DNA of 64,000 nt from Pholis gunnellus (GCA_910591455.2 OU342822.1:15351154-15415153); one strand, 5' to 3'; positions 37,965-49,530 are shown, counted from the first letter of the stretch. Program-made: numbers and translations. Notes: generated by a model from the sequence alone, not told the origin.

Positions 37965-38637
37965 CGAAGAGGAGGAGGTGGACGACCGCACTCCGTCCGA
38001 CTGCAGCTTCACCAAGGAACACAGCCCGGCAGAGGAGGGACCCTTCTCGGTCAGCGAGGTGGAGTACTCAGCCTTCTGCTCCCAGGAATGCATCTTCTCC
38101 AAGCTGCAGGAGAACGAGGACTTGAATGTGTACTCAGTCAAAACTTTGCTGACTATGTGCAAACCGGGGGACCTGCTGGAGCTGGTGGCCACAGCGCAAG
38201 CCCCCCACTGGGCCATCTACGACCAGGACGACCAGGTCATTCATCTGCACAAGGGCGAGATCCGCAAGGACAGCCTGCTTGAGATCAGCAACGGTCGCCA
38301 CGGGAGGATAGTCAACAATCGGTACCGGTACCGACCGCTTCCTCCTGACCTAGTGATGCAGAACGCAGTGGGACACCTGGGCCTGAGCAGCGAGGAGATA
38401 TGCTGGACCAACGCGGAAAGTTTCGCCGCTTGGTGCCGCTTTGGGAAACGGGAGTTCAAAGCTGGGGGAGAGGCACACTCGGCGGAGCAGCAGTATTTCC
38501 TCAAAGTGCATCTGTCCGGCAGCGGGGTGCACACTCTGGTCTTTCGCAGCTTGGAGGACATGATCCGGGAGAGGCGGCGAGTGGACGCCAGTGGAATTCT
38601 CAAAGAGCTGTCTCTGGTTAACGGGGGCAAGGAGTGA
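37849..38637 (+). CDS. lratd1: LRAT domain-containing protein 1 (FAM84A/NSE1 orthologue), 262 aa
   Basis: The product belongs to the LRATD (FAM84) branch of the LRAT/NlpC-P60 fold. In mammals the family is linked to cell morphology and motility, and no firm enzymatic reaction is established. The N-terminus (MGNQLDRITHLNYSELPTGD) and the following ELRVGVAYFFSD match my recollection of LRATD1, whereas LRATD2 starts MGNQVEKLTHLSY. An acidic run (DEEEEVDD, residues 39-46) leads into a variable linker. The LRAT-like domain is about residues 75-235. It has PHWAIY with His120 and IHLH with His132 (H-x11-H, the LRAT spacing), then WTNAESFAAWCRFGKREF (186-203). The LRAT catalytic NCEHF motif is NAESF here (188-192), so the nucleophilic Cys is Ala189. 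The C-terminus has basic RSLEDMIRERRR. At 262 aa it is about 30 residues shorter than human LRATD1, mainly in the linker. An in-frame upstream extension exists but runs through a splice-acceptor tract, so the MGNQ Met is the start. There is no signal peptide or membrane segment. Confidence 0.97.
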   Translation: MGNQLDRITHLNYSELPTGDPSGLEKDELRVGVAYFFSDEEEEVDDRTPSDCSFTKEHSPAEEGPFSVSEVEYSAFCSQECIFSKLQENEDLNVYSVKTLLTMCKPGDLLELVATAQAPHWAIYDQDDQVIHLHKGEIRKDSLLEISNGRHGRIVNNRYRYRPLPPDLVMQNAVGHLGLSSEEICWTNAESFAAWCRFGKREFKAGGEAHSAEQQYFLKVHLSGSGVHTLVFRSLEDMIRERRRVDASGILKELSLVNGGKE

Positions 38638-39484
38638 TCAGGGATTCCGTTTGATATCCTCTCCTCGAACCCCCTCTGCCCCCCTTCCCCCTCCTCCCCG
38701 CTGCGCACGGACGCACAGTTTTGCGCACACGCAAACGTACTGGCACACACGCACACAAGCACACAGACGCACACACAAGCAAGGACCTGTTGGTTTTGGA
38801 CTGTTTACCACGGATGCGCTCCGCGCTGCGTCTGGACCGCAGGCGCTCAGTGGAATTTCCATCAAATTGCAGAGTGTTGAAAACTGAGAGACAGCGGCCA
38901 TGTAAACAGACAACGCCCCTTCAGATAAGAATTCGTGCTGAGTGGGACATACGATTTCTGCTAAATCCATTTCCCCAAACAGCAAAAATCACCTTTAAAG
39001 ACCGCACATAGCGCACACGGCGCGGTTTGGTTTTCTGTTTAATTTCTCGGGATAATGGAATTGGCCCCCTCTCCGCGTATGGGCGCGTGCTGCGGCAGAC
39101 CAGACGGTGAGAGATGGGGGGGGAAGATGAAAGATAGGATCTGGGATGGCTCTCTAAAAGTCTCCCTTCTATTTTTTTACTGTTAGCTTTAAGACCGGGA
39201 CTGAACGTAACACAGATCCACTAAATCATAGACCTCTGACAGTCCCAGATGGCTACGCAGTTGCCTAAACAAAGCAGTTGGCTTGTTCAAGCTCCCCTTT
39301 TGCCATAACAAGAGTATTGTCATTCTCACAATGCTGCCATCCTGCTCCACAGCACTGGATGTATGTGTAAATTGTATTAATATATTGATTTCAATTTGAG
39401 TCCCTTATTTTTGTATTTAAGTTTAGTGGATTTAACCCTGATCTCTTTTTTGGTTCAAATAAATGGAGGTTGAAATATGAAAAT
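38638..39484 (+). other. lratd1: lratd1 predicted 3' UTR
   Basis: The sequence from the stop codon to the likely cleavage site is about 850 bases. The first part (38700-38785) is C-rich and then an imperfect CA-rich tract. The end turns AU-rich (39360-39480) with a UAUUUAAG-type stretch near 39411. The 3' boundary is set by the AATAAA at 39458 and a GT-rich segment (GTGTTGTTTGG) beginning near 39502. Confidence 0.6.
39458..39463 (+). terminator. lratd1: lratd1 poly(A) signal AATAAA
   Basis: It is the first canonical AATAAA after the stop codon. An A-rich stretch lies about 20 bases downstream as a plausible cleavage site, followed by a G/T-rich element (39495-39512), the usual arrangement for 3' end formation. 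Confidence 0.65.
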
Positions 39485-41196
39485 AAGCACTTGGTCTGGC
39501 AGGTGTTGTTTGGTCACATATAATTACTGACACACAAACGCATGATCTCTCACTCTCACACACATGCACACAGAGGGAAGGGTGAATTATTTATACTCTA
39601 GTGCTTCCTGACCTGCCTCCAGCCAAATGGGCTTCATATATCTCCACAGTATTTGGAGGCAGTAAAATGGTCATCTGCATCAAACCCATAAAGGCTTTAT
39701 GAAAAAGCTATATTGGATCCGGGAGCTACCGTATCTAGGCAGCTGTGTGTCAATGCGAACATACAGTATTAGGCCAAAGGCTATTTTTCCTTGTGTTGTT
39801 TTTTTCCTGCTGGTATTTATACATTCACCGACGTGTTGATCTCCAGATTATATGTTCTTCCTTTCTTTCAATCGCATTACCACACTACACATGTTCTGAC
39901 ATCATATTTCACAACTGCATTGTGGACAAGATGTCTTTCAAATAATGCTTATCGTGAGGAAACACATTGTGTTGCTTTGGCACCTTTGTTGTATTAGTCT
40001 GCAGTGGCTTTATCTCTGGATTGATGTTTTGACTCCTCTGCTCTGAGAGTCAGACGGTGCCTCCCCTTCCTCCTGTGACCTGCTGTTGTATCGGTGAAGG
40101 TGGGATTAATCACCACGGCCTAACTTCTCATGTCTCCTTACTCTTGCTTAATTGCGTCTGTAAGGACTAGAGAGTGGATTTATGGAAAGGTTCCGCTGCA
40201 ACGCGTGTCTTTGTTCTGCCTGGCAGCCTGCTACACCTGTGATTGGCCGTTGAATGTGTACATGAGCTTCAGAGGATTTCACAATGTAATGTTGAAGCTA
40301 AAGAGCTTGCCTGTTTCAGTCCTGAATCCTCACCTATAGGGTTCTCTGGATTTTAGTCACAATGTGGTCATAAATAACCGGGCTGCAGCTGGAATGGCAG
40401 ACAAAGAGTTTATATATGTGCGTGTTTGTGTGGGAGAGAGGGAGCGTTTTAGAAACCAGCATGCATGCAGTGTGTGTGTTTGTCTCGGTAAGGGTCTGAT
40501 TTGGTTTCGTGGAGGTGATATTTGTTCAATCAGACCCAGGTCTTCTCCAGCGACAGATGTTGCAATCTCAGCCCTCAGACATGTTTCATGTCAAAATACA
40601 GACTAATAAGCCTGTGAATCTTGTAAATTTGCCTTGAGAAGATATTCTCAAGCTATTGACCCAAATACTTAATTCTATCAGCTTTGCTGTGATTATATTG
40701 ACACACGTCTTTCTCTTGTTAGCTCCCTTCTCCTCTAATTCTTCTGTTGGCTGGTATTTCTCCACCCTTGCTCTGTATTGCTTTACTCTCCTCACTTATG
40801 TTTCTCATTGTTTCACCAAGGCCACAAATCTGCATTTTCTATTCCATTCCTCGTACTGCCACCACAGCAAAACCACACTTACATCAAATATTCTGTTTCG
40901 ATACACGCTTTTAATTTGAAAATTGGCAAAAACAGAAATCACGTTTGCAGAAGTGTAAACACAGATGTTTCAGATTTGAAATAGGCACTTTAGTAAGAAT
41001 TTAAACACATTAGAATCCTCTAAACATGTCATTCTTGCTAACGAACATCCATTCGGGTTGGATTTACAAAAACATAAATTTACCATTGTTTTATCTCCTT
41101 GTTTTCTTCTCCTTCACCCTCTGATGATTATTCTGTCTGCTTCTATACATTTCTAAAAGGCTCTAAGTGTAACTGTAGTTTCCCCAGGTGGGTTAT
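39485..41196. other. intergenic downstream of lratd1, no gene seen
   Basis: Short chance frames only. No repeat or motif cluster that I can name. Confidence 0.6.
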
Positions 41197-41249
41197 TGTG
41201 TGTGTGTCTGTGTGTGTGTGTGTGATGGTGTGTGTGTGTGTGTGATGGT

Positions 41250-41342
<93 letters not shown>
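41197..41342. repeat. compound GT array with 91 pure bases
   Basis: GT runs interrupted by CTG and GATG units (41197-41251), followed by a pure (GT)45 run at 41252-41342. It is the longest simple repeat of the window. Confidence 0.98.
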
Positions 41343-41345
<3 letters not shown>

Positions 41346-41596
41346 CAGACATCCCCCTGTGACTTTAAAAAACAGGGTACTAGGGCAGCCGGTGTTAGAG
41401 TTTGTATGTGTGTTTGTGGTCTGTGACTAATAGGCCTCGGAGAAAGATTTACTGGTGTGTGTGTGTGTGTGTGGGCTCCCAGGCAGATAATGCGCACCAC
41501 ATTGTTAACTTGAGGAGAAGCTTCTGCCATTTGACATGACATTACAGTATGTGTATGTGTGCATCAGTTTTAGCTCTATTTACTATAGGCTACCAT

Positions 41597-41733
41597 GTGT
41601 GTGTGTGCCTGTGTGTGTGGGTGTGTGTGTGTGTTTGCGTGTGTAAAAGTGTAAAAGTGTGAGACCAAAGTACCAAAGCTATATCTATATATATATATGT
41701 ATATACATGTATATATGACACAACTTTGGTACT
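41597..41733. repeat. degenerate GT run plus AT-rich inverted repeat
   Basis: Broken GT repeats (41597-41660) lead into AGTACCAAAG (41669-41678) and its exact inverse CTTTGGTACT (41724-41733). The 45 bases between are almost all alternating TA, with a self-complementary TATACATGTATA. It is a likely cruciform former. Confidence 0.75.
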
Positions 41734-41895
41734 ATATACAGTACATAACATAGATAGTGTTGACAATATGCTGTGTGCATGTATATTCATGAAGGTCTGT
41801 ATCTTTGCATCCATCAGCGACAGTGTGAAAGTAAACGCTGTTACTAGGGCAACTCCAGCCACTATCATACTGTACATCCACTGAGGTCTTGTGTG

Positions 41896-41899
<4 letters not shown>

Positions 41900-41981
<82 letters not shown>
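41900..41981. repeat. (TG)41 microsatellite
   Basis: Pure 82-base TG run, the second longest in the window. Confidence 0.98.
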
Positions 41982-41982
<1 letters not shown>

Positions 41983-43535
41983 CTGTGCAACCCCTCCACA
42001 GCTTAAAGCTAATTGTTACCCTTAACAGCTACTCATGTAAGACAAACATATGACAACCAAATCTCTTTCTCTCTCTCTCTCTCCCCCTCGCACACCAACT
42101 CCCTGGGGACCGGCTATTGTTCCTTTGTGCAGTGGTATGGATGTATTCGACGCACACTTGCGTTTGTCTTCAGCGTGTGTCTTTGAATCTGGACAAACCA
42201 GATCCCCGCTAACCCGCTGCTATAGCTAAATGAGTGGTCTCAGAGGAGATGTGGGGAGGAGGCAACAAGACAGAATATGCTGTCTGCGCGATGCCTTTAA
42301 GAGGATCTCCCTCTAATCCAGACACTGACCTGGACTCCCAGTGGGCTTGAATGTCTTGTCTTCCTATTCTGCCACTCTTTAGCATGGCCGCTTTATTCAA
42401 CAACAACGACTGCACAGCTGGAGATGTAAATGAGGCAGCAGCAAATGGGTTACACGCTGTTAAATCGTTGCTAACAGTGGTTTCCTCTCAACATCTGTTG
42501 TAAAAATGTGTGTGCATACATCACAAGCAGTATTTCCATGTTTGAACCAAGACCTACATTCTGACATTTCAAACTGATTACACGCTGCAACACATTTGTA
42601 ATTTGAATTACACGGCAAACTGGCATATCAATGCCCTCAAAGCATTGTCTTTGTGCAAGACTGTCTCGACCTGTAATAGGTTGGTACAAACACAAAGACT
42701 CACATGGACGGTGATTCTTTGAGCTGGTATCTGAGTCCGTCATCAGTTTGTTATCAGTCAGATAACTTAAACAAAGTTCTTGCAAACGATAAAGCCTTAA
42801 ATTATAAGTCTGGCAATATTCTATTATTTTTATTTTAATCAAAAGATCCCATGAAAAGACCCAAACCAATACTGAATACTTAGTTTGTTGAACAAAAACT
42901 ATTAAAAACACATAATTGAGCCACTGGCTGACATGTTAGTTTATCATGATGAACATGGGCATTGTAGTTTATGTTGACTCAATACCACAAACACCGTCCT
43001 AGTGCTGTAAATACTCACTGGAGCACCAAACCTGCAGCTGCAATTAGTCCTCGACAAATGTACTATTGATTCCTGTTTGAGTAACGTTTGTTAAAAACTA
43101 CATTGCCCAGCTGTTTTAGGAAACTATTTAGCCTACGTTTTAAATAAAAGTTTATATTTGCGAGCTGTTTTTAATGGTGCACAACTTTAGAGAGAACTAA
43201 TGGTCTCGGGGCTGAGCGCCACAGACAGGGTAAGTTGGTATACGAGAGACAGACTTAAACACTGTTCGTTTTGGTCTTTTCAAGGGCTTTGTTGTGCGGT
43301 ACCAAAAACTACAAATGCCAGACACCTTCAGTAACTACTACAGTACTTTACGTACTTATTTTTTGTATTCATGTAGTAGTTACAACATTTCAGTCAGTCG
43401 ACCATCATCAGGTAAGATTCAGCCTCCTGTACCTCATGACGGTCTACCATGCCAAAAAAATTTTAACTTTACTTTTAAGTCATAACAGCCTATTAACCCA
43501 GCCTGTTAACCCTAACCCGACAAAGTAGCAAACCT

Positions 43536-43586
<51 letters not shown>

Positions 43587-44095
43587 GGTCAACCTGCTTT
43601 GTGGGATCTCAAGTTTTCTTACCCTGAACAAGGGAAGAGCCCAAGAGGAAAGGGGAATCCCTGCTCTTATTGGGGCATGTTGTGGTTCTATTTAAATTTG
43701 CGTTTGACTGGAGCACACAAACATCCCCACACTACCGGAAACAACCTGCACGCAAAAAAACGTAGTGTGCCCCGCCCGGCTTCAGGTACAACAGGTGTAC
43801 TAACTGACATGCAAATATACACCTCTGTTCAAACAAGATCGTTTGTCTGCACCTGGCCGTCGTCGGTTAAGAGCTGAGCTCATTCAAAACCTGCATGCTA
43901 AATTCATAGTGTTGTACCACAACTTGGAGGCAAAGCACAAACTAGGACAACATGATTTATGTGTGAAAGTTAATTTGAAGAGGCTCTTTGTGTTGCACTG
44001 CAACTATGTATATATATATATATATATATTTTTTGTTCCTTTAGTAAAGTGATATTCTTGTCATGTGTGGATATACTTCATACATGTTTGGAGGG
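41982..44095. other. intergenic, no gene seen
   Basis: CT run near 42068-42083, GT run at 43538-43585 and TA run at 44009-44029. The 146-codon frame on the - strand (42471-42911) has no recognisable domain and is treated as chance. The stretch at 42960-43380 (GGAGCACCAAACC, AACTACATTGCCC) resembles an unclassified fish repeat. Confidence 0.55.
43538..43585. repeat. (GT)24 microsatellite
   Basis: Pure 48-base GT run. Confidence 0.98.
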
Positions 44096-44412
44096 TCAGT
44101 GGTGGAAGAAGTATTCAGATCCTTTACATAAAAGTGGAAATGCCACATGTTTTAAGACTACAAATACAGTGTTCTTACATAATAGTACAGAGGTATTCGC
44201 AATTAAATATACTTAATCTGTAATCTGTTTTTGAAAAGTAACTATAGCTGTTGAAAAAAACATTGTAAGGAGTAAAAAGAAGTACAATATTTCCCTCTGA
44301 AATGTAGTGGAGTAGTAGAAGTATTAAGTAGGATAAAAGGGAAGTACAGGTATACCTAAAATGTTCCCTAAAGTGCATCAGTAAATGCACTTAGTGACTA
44401 TCCATTACTGTG
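44096..44412 (-). mobile_element. AGTGGTGGAA-type teleost repeat, near-complete copy
   Basis: Starts CAGTGGTGGAAGAAGTATTC (about 44098) and ends near TGCACTTAGTGACTATCC then ATTACTG (44384-44410), a decayed inverse of the start. Internal blocks AAAGTAACTATAGCTG, TTTCCCTCTGAAATGTAGTG and GAGTAGTAGAAGTATTAAGT are the reverse complement of blocks at 6030-6150. It is non-coding, about 315 bp, with inverted ends, which fits a non-autonomous DNA transposon. Confidence 0.65.
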
Positions 44413-45284
44413 GTTGGGTGACTCCACTGATTAATCTTTAGGGGACTTGTGTTGAAGCAACTCTTGCAACCACCGCTTTATGAAGTCTATGTTATTAGCA
44501 CAGAACGCGTTATTGTTTTTTAGTCAAATCTTTAAGGTTCCGTGGCAAGAAAAGCAACACTTTTAGGTGATAAAACAGTAAAAATGTTCTACAGCCCATA
44601 GATGTTCTATTCTGAGGGCAGCTGCTCCAACATTTGACTGTGCTTCACTGAGTTTAGGGACTGAATGGCCTCAGGATATGTGCTCTGCCACAGCGCGCTG
44701 CCCGTCCCAGCCTCTCCACCTCTGTCAAGAGACAGTGACTGCCAAATGTCAGCAGCATTTGATTTAGAAGTATCTTTCATTCCTTGGATTTTACAGCTTT
44801 AGAATACTTTTTTGTTTACTCTGCAGATTAGGATTTGTATTTGAATGGTAAAATTTAATTTTTTGATGAAACATTAGATGACATTTTCAGACAGCAGTAT
44901 CGGTCTCGTTTCCACATTTTATGAATGTTTAATCACATTTGCTCATAGGTCTTTCATAAGCAGTGTTTCTCAAAGCAGCCGCCTTTCTCTTAAATCAGCT
45001 CCATTTAAACAGCTTTTTCAACATAATTAATGTGCATAGTTTCCAAAACACATTTTTACATAATAATCAGCAATTTGGCTATGATCAAATATTCATGCAG
45101 GCAAAATTTCCAAGAAAACATTCCTAGCAAAAGAATACGTTTTTGAATTCATTTTATTAATGACGACAAGTTGCTTTACTGTGTGGCTCAAAGGCAACGC
45201 AACACACCCCCATCTCACCCTAATTGGTTCAAATACTGCAGCTTGGCCAGTGCTGTGAGCTTCTTACCGTGCAGCTCTGCGTAG
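44413..45284. other. intergenic, no gene seen
   Basis: AT-rich, with no coding frame of note. Nothing I can name. Confidence 0.6.
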
Positions 45285-45510
45285 CCCTCCAGCGTCCATT
45301 TTGGAGGCTTCAGGGACGACGTGTCGATATACGCGACTCTTATTCAAAAATAAACGTACGTCTTCCCCAAGGAGTGACATATGAGTCACGAGACTATCGA
45401 CACTAACAACTCAGGTGACTAACAACTCGCGTGACAAAATCTCAATGTCAACTTTTAGTAAATGAGTAGCGGCCTCCTGGTTGAAAGTCCTGTGTTTGCT
45501 TGACCGATTT
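45285..45510. mobile_element. TTAGGTTTAGG-type repeat, third fragment (3' blocks)
   Basis: Carries CGTGTCGATATACGCGACTC (about 45320-45339) and CCTCCTGGTTGAAAGTCCTG (about 45473-45492) followed by TTTGCTTGACCGAT. These match blocks at 21931 and 5741-5772. The related GACCAAGCCGCAGTATTTGA block sits further on at 45738-45757. Confidence 0.45.
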
Positions 45511-45650
45511 CATTCAATTCAATTCAATTTATTTTATTTTGTCAAGCCCAAAATCACAAATTTGCCCTTGAGGGCTTCACAATCTGTACACATAAATCGG
45601 ATGACCCCCCCCCCCCTCCCATCCGATCTGTGTGGACTTCCTCGCTCTTT
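45511..45650. mobile_element. TTCAATTCAATT-type teleost repeat
   Basis: ATTCAATTCAATTCAATTTA is followed by TTTTGTCAAGCCCAAAATCA, TTTGCCC, GAGGGCTTCACAATCTG, and a poly-C run at 45605-45616. This order is characteristic of a very common fish dispersed repeat. It has inserted within or next to the TTAGGTTTAGG-type fragment. Confidence 0.6.
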
Positions 45651-46540
45651 ATAGAACGTTAGTTGCTCTGAGCATGTATTAATTAAGGATGCGGGTGTGT
45701 TTGAACAGACGTGGTTGTCAGACGCAGAGGAGCCCAGACCAAGCCGCAGTATTTGACGCAGTGGGAGTGAGAACGGCTGTTCAAGGCACTCTATCAGAGG
45801 GTTGAACCCTGGGTCGACTGGTTAAAGGACAAATATTGTACCCATCAGTCCACCCTGACTGCTTTATGTGTGTGGCCCCGTCTACCTCCTCCCCACTTCT
45901 TAATGAGTCAGAAGAGAAATTGCCCCCAGGCTGTGGCCCAGCGCAATCACAGTTTGATTAATGGGAAGGACCTAACATAGCCCAATCTTTCCGTCTCTGT
46001 GGTTTTAACCCTTTTTTTAAAAAGTCACAGGAAAAGGTTACTGTAAATGTCATTATGGTCATTTTGCAACCTTCCTGCCTGCCGTGCTCTGAATAACCCG
46101 CCGCTAAATGTCATTCTCTTAACATTTGTAAGACTCCAGAGTGTTTTTCCCAGTAAAGGTTCATATTTTACCATTTCATAACGTTACTCTTTGCACCCGG
46201 AATTTTCTCTTGCATCTTTTACAATTGCAGGCTGTTGAATAATGCCCTCAGTGAATTATTTTTCACAGGGAGAGTTTGAAGTGAGACCCTTGATTTTTGC
46301 CTCTCTCTTTCAGTCTCACGCTGCAGAGGATGTTGGTAATCTCTGTCTCCCTGGATACTCAATTTAAGAGTGCAGCAAGAACACAAGCATGTGGTCATTT
46401 GACAGTCAGTGTGTGGCCTGCTAAGGCTATTTAAGAGGTGAGAGGTTGGTGAATAAGCATGAAGCTCATCCAGGCCTGCAGCGTGTGTTTGCATATTTAT
46501 GACCACGGCTTACTGCCAGCTCAATACAGCAAAAATTGTG
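45651..46540. other. intergenic, no gene seen
   Basis: The first 150 bases continue the dispersed-repeat zone (GACCAAGCCGCAG block). The rest has only short chance frames. Confidence 0.55.
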
Positions 46541-46870
46541 TGCTAGGGTTGGGCAATAAAAATAATATCACAATATTTTGATGATAGACTGCACAGCTCT
46601 ATATTCGGTCAGGCTTTATTGCCCAATCTGGAAGTCTTAAAGAGGGGCTCTGAGTAAAGGTCTAGTTTTAATAAGCATTTTGCAAACATGTTTCATTAAA
46701 TTATCATAACAGCACACCTGTTAACGTAAGGGCTGTCACGGTATCAGATCTTCACGACACGATTAATTGGGGAAAATAATTCCTGATAACGGTATTATCG
46801 TAATATGTATAGAAAATATCTAAATAGTCAAATCAGTCAGTTTTTTGTGCATTTTGTCTCTATTTGGGGA
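46541..46870. mobile_element. hAT-like repeat fragments
   Basis: Two adjacent blocks are of familiar fish hAT-type style: TAGGGTTGGGCAATAAAAAT (46544-46563) and AAGGGCTGTCACGGTATCAG (46728-46747) followed by TTCACGACACGATTAATT and GATAACGGTATTATCG. Both are non-coding and partial. Family naming is by resemblance only. Confidence 0.45.
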
Positions 46871-47764
46871 AATTAATTACACTCAAAATACGAGTCGGAA
46901 GGTGGAGGGAATGTGTAATCATAACTGGATACACAAAAAATATATACGCTATGATTTAATAGGAGTTGGATTACTTACCAAATAGTATATGTGTATTATA
47001 AACATGAAATCAATATTTCATTTTTAAATATTACAGTTGTCTTCAATACCTGTATGCTGCAAGACCTCTAAGCAAACCTGTGTCCATGTAGTGTGCAAAT
47101 AGAAAAGAAATGGATACATCTCACAGAAAAGGATGAGCGGGCGGGATCACGGGGGCCTGGCATGTCATTTTTGCCCCACAGTTCCACAACAGGTTAATCC
47201 GGCCATGGGTGGAAGGGTGGGGGAAGAAAATGGGGGATTAATATGTAATCAAGTTTATATTTTATCTAATGAAATTAACCAGAAGATGACTCTGCCTTCA
47301 TTAATACATGCTCATCCTTGCACCAAACCTTTTGGTGACATACAGATCATAACTGTCTTATAAACGTTAAAGCGACGACATGGATAAAAAAGCATGCAAA
47401 CATGCCGATGTTGATGATAAGATATTCTGTCATATCTTAATCAAGAACATATTGTAGATGTTCACTTCATCACCCTGCCATATGCATAGACAGAGCGGTG
47501 ATATTGTGAAAGAAAGTAGGAGAAGTACATAATCACATCCAGCATTTTAATGGAAATCACAATCTGTCTTTGATACACACTGTACTCATCGTGTCTTCAG
47601 GGTCAACTTGCCCAAAGAGTTTTGGTCATGAGACTACCTTCTAATCCTCCACCAGAGTGTAACAGTTCCACCTTTGATAGGCTGAGGTATAATGCTACGT
47701 CTTAATTTACTCCACTGTAAATACACAATAATTTAAAAAATCTCTTGGATGAAATAAACACCAT
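46871..47764. other. intergenic, no gene seen
   Basis: AT-rich sequence with chance frames only. Confidence 0.6.
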
Positions 47765-47890
47765 CTAAGTCGGTCATGCTCATCACTGAGCAGCAGATGA
47801 GAGGGTGGAGAATGAATCATAGATTGCTTGTCAATAACACCGCTGACACTTGTCAATTAGTGTTGATGTTCAATTGAGCCAAATTAATTC
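47765..47890. promoter_or_regulatory. candidate conserved non-coding element
   Basis: Unique sequence ending at a CA microsatellite. It holds clustered TALE/homeodomain-type sites: TTGTCAATAACA, CGCTGACACTTGTCAATTAG (about 47843-47862), TTCAATTGAGCC and AAATTAATTCATCAGACAG. Motif clustering is the only evidence. Confidence 0.25.
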
Positions 47891-47906
47891 ATCAGACAGA
47901 CACAGA

Positions 47907-47907
<1 letters not shown>

Positions 47908-47948
<41 letters not shown>
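47908..47948. repeat. (AC)20 microsatellite
   Basis: Pure 41-base AC run. Confidence 0.98.
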
Positions 47949-47949
<1 letters not shown>

Positions 47950-49239
47950 CACTGATTTCCTAAGGACTTAATGAGTGCTAACATACAATTAATGATGGTA
48001 CATCTGCCAACACACACAGACAGAAACACTTAAACTCACCCAGCCTTGAAGTGGTTACTATTTTGAAACAATTGCGTCCTCCCTCATATTTACACTGATG
48101 ACACAGACGATTACCGAGAAACACACAATGATGCCTTCAGTGGCGCGTCACATGTAAACGCTCACAAATTGCTGCCTTTTCTGGTATTTGTTTTTGGGTT
48201 CCTCCACACATCTCAACGCTTTCACTTCTCGTCTCCTCCTGTACTCTTCAGTCTCTCCCACTCATGTCTCAGTGACCCATGTCGGGTTTCTATTCTCGTC
48301 CAGCCTCACACCGGACTAAATGGACTGAAAGTGCAGGCGCTTCTCTCTCTTTGGCTCCGTATCCTCCTCTGTCTGTCTGCATGCCTCCAAATAACATCAT
48401 ATGTCTTGAATACATGCATTTCTTTAATATAGCTGGAGAATCAACATCACATTTTTTGGCAGGCAATGCAGGAAAAGACACCCACACTGTTAGAAATGAA
48501 AATGCACAGCATAAGCACTATGTGGGGGAAAGAAATCGACTTTGCAACAAACTGTAATTTGTTATTTGCTGATTTTTTTTTGTCGCAAGAATGATTTAAG
48601 AAACAATATTTTCAGTTGGCATATTCAAGACAGGTTTGCTGTAAACCATGGAAAATAATGCTGAAAGTGCAGGCTGAATCAACACATTCACTGCTTCTGT
48701 TCATGAGCAGGCACACACAGGGAACACAAAGGAAAACGGAGGACGATACACCGATGGAGATTCACCAAGGTCAAATGCTATTTTTCATTTTATAACAAAG
48801 AACAGTTTGATGAAAATAGCTGTTCGTAAACAACGTCATGGAAAAGTGTATTATGATAACACCCAACAGCACCGAAGGCAGATTCCACTCAACACCACAC
48901 AGAGTTAAACATTGTGAAAGACAAAAGAAGGCAATCTGATGTTTTATCTGCCAAAGGAGAACAAAAAAACGGTAATTTATCCGGATTTAGCATCATGAAA
49001 ATCACTGACAGCAACAACTATTCTGCATAATCAAGCACAGCCACCACATATCACAGTTGCCATGTCATGTAATAAAGTTGAGGGACTGGGTATAAGACAG
49101 ATTTTAACAAGACTATAACACGAGCTGCAGGGTATGTTCAGGTACAGTTGAGTGAAAGTCACCGATGTTTTGGCAGCACTCAGAGCCCAACACATAATCA
49201 CTGAAGTTATGTTATAATATGTTCTTGGTCATGGCCATG
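47949..49239. other. intergenic, no gene seen
   Basis: Short chance frames on both strands. No element that I can name. Confidence 0.6.
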
Positions 49240-49530
49240 TGTGTATTGTGCTGGATGAAAATTTAAGGAATCACTGCAGTGATTCCATTTTACCCTTGTG
49301 GATCATGAATGTCTGAAAATCAAATTTTATGGCATTCCATCCAACAGTTGTTCATAAAATTTCACTCAAAACCAAATAAATCACCCTTATGGTGGCGCCA
49401 GCGCTAAAACCGGATGATCTCTAAAGTCATTTGGATACATCATCTGGGGACCATGAATGTTCATGGCGATCCATCCAGGAGTTTCATTAGACCGTCCTTC
49501 TTTAGTAAACACCCACGGCTGCCAAACTCC
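49240..49530 (+). mobile_element. GGACCATGAATGT-type teleost repeat, two modules
   Basis: Two similar modules follow one another. The first has GGATCATGAATGTCTG, TTTTATGGCATTCCATCC, AACAGTTGTTCATAAAATTTC. The second has CATCTGGGGACCATGAATGT, TCATGGCGATCCATCCAGG, AGTTTCATTAGACCGTCC. This wording is typical of a widespread fish repeat. The 20-bp palindrome at 49267-49286 lies at its start. Confidence 0.55.

Noticed and set aside
38241..38774. 177-codon antisense frame across lratd1
   Set aside because: It is a shadow of the GC-rich CDS on the other strand, with no recognisable domain.
42471..42911. 146-codon frame on the - strand
   Set aside because: Composition is that of AT-rich non-coding DNA; no domain is recognised.
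45476..45500. tRNA-like B box (GGTTGAAAGTCC)
   Set aside because: No A box at the right distance and no cloverleaf can be drawn; it belongs to a dispersed repeat.
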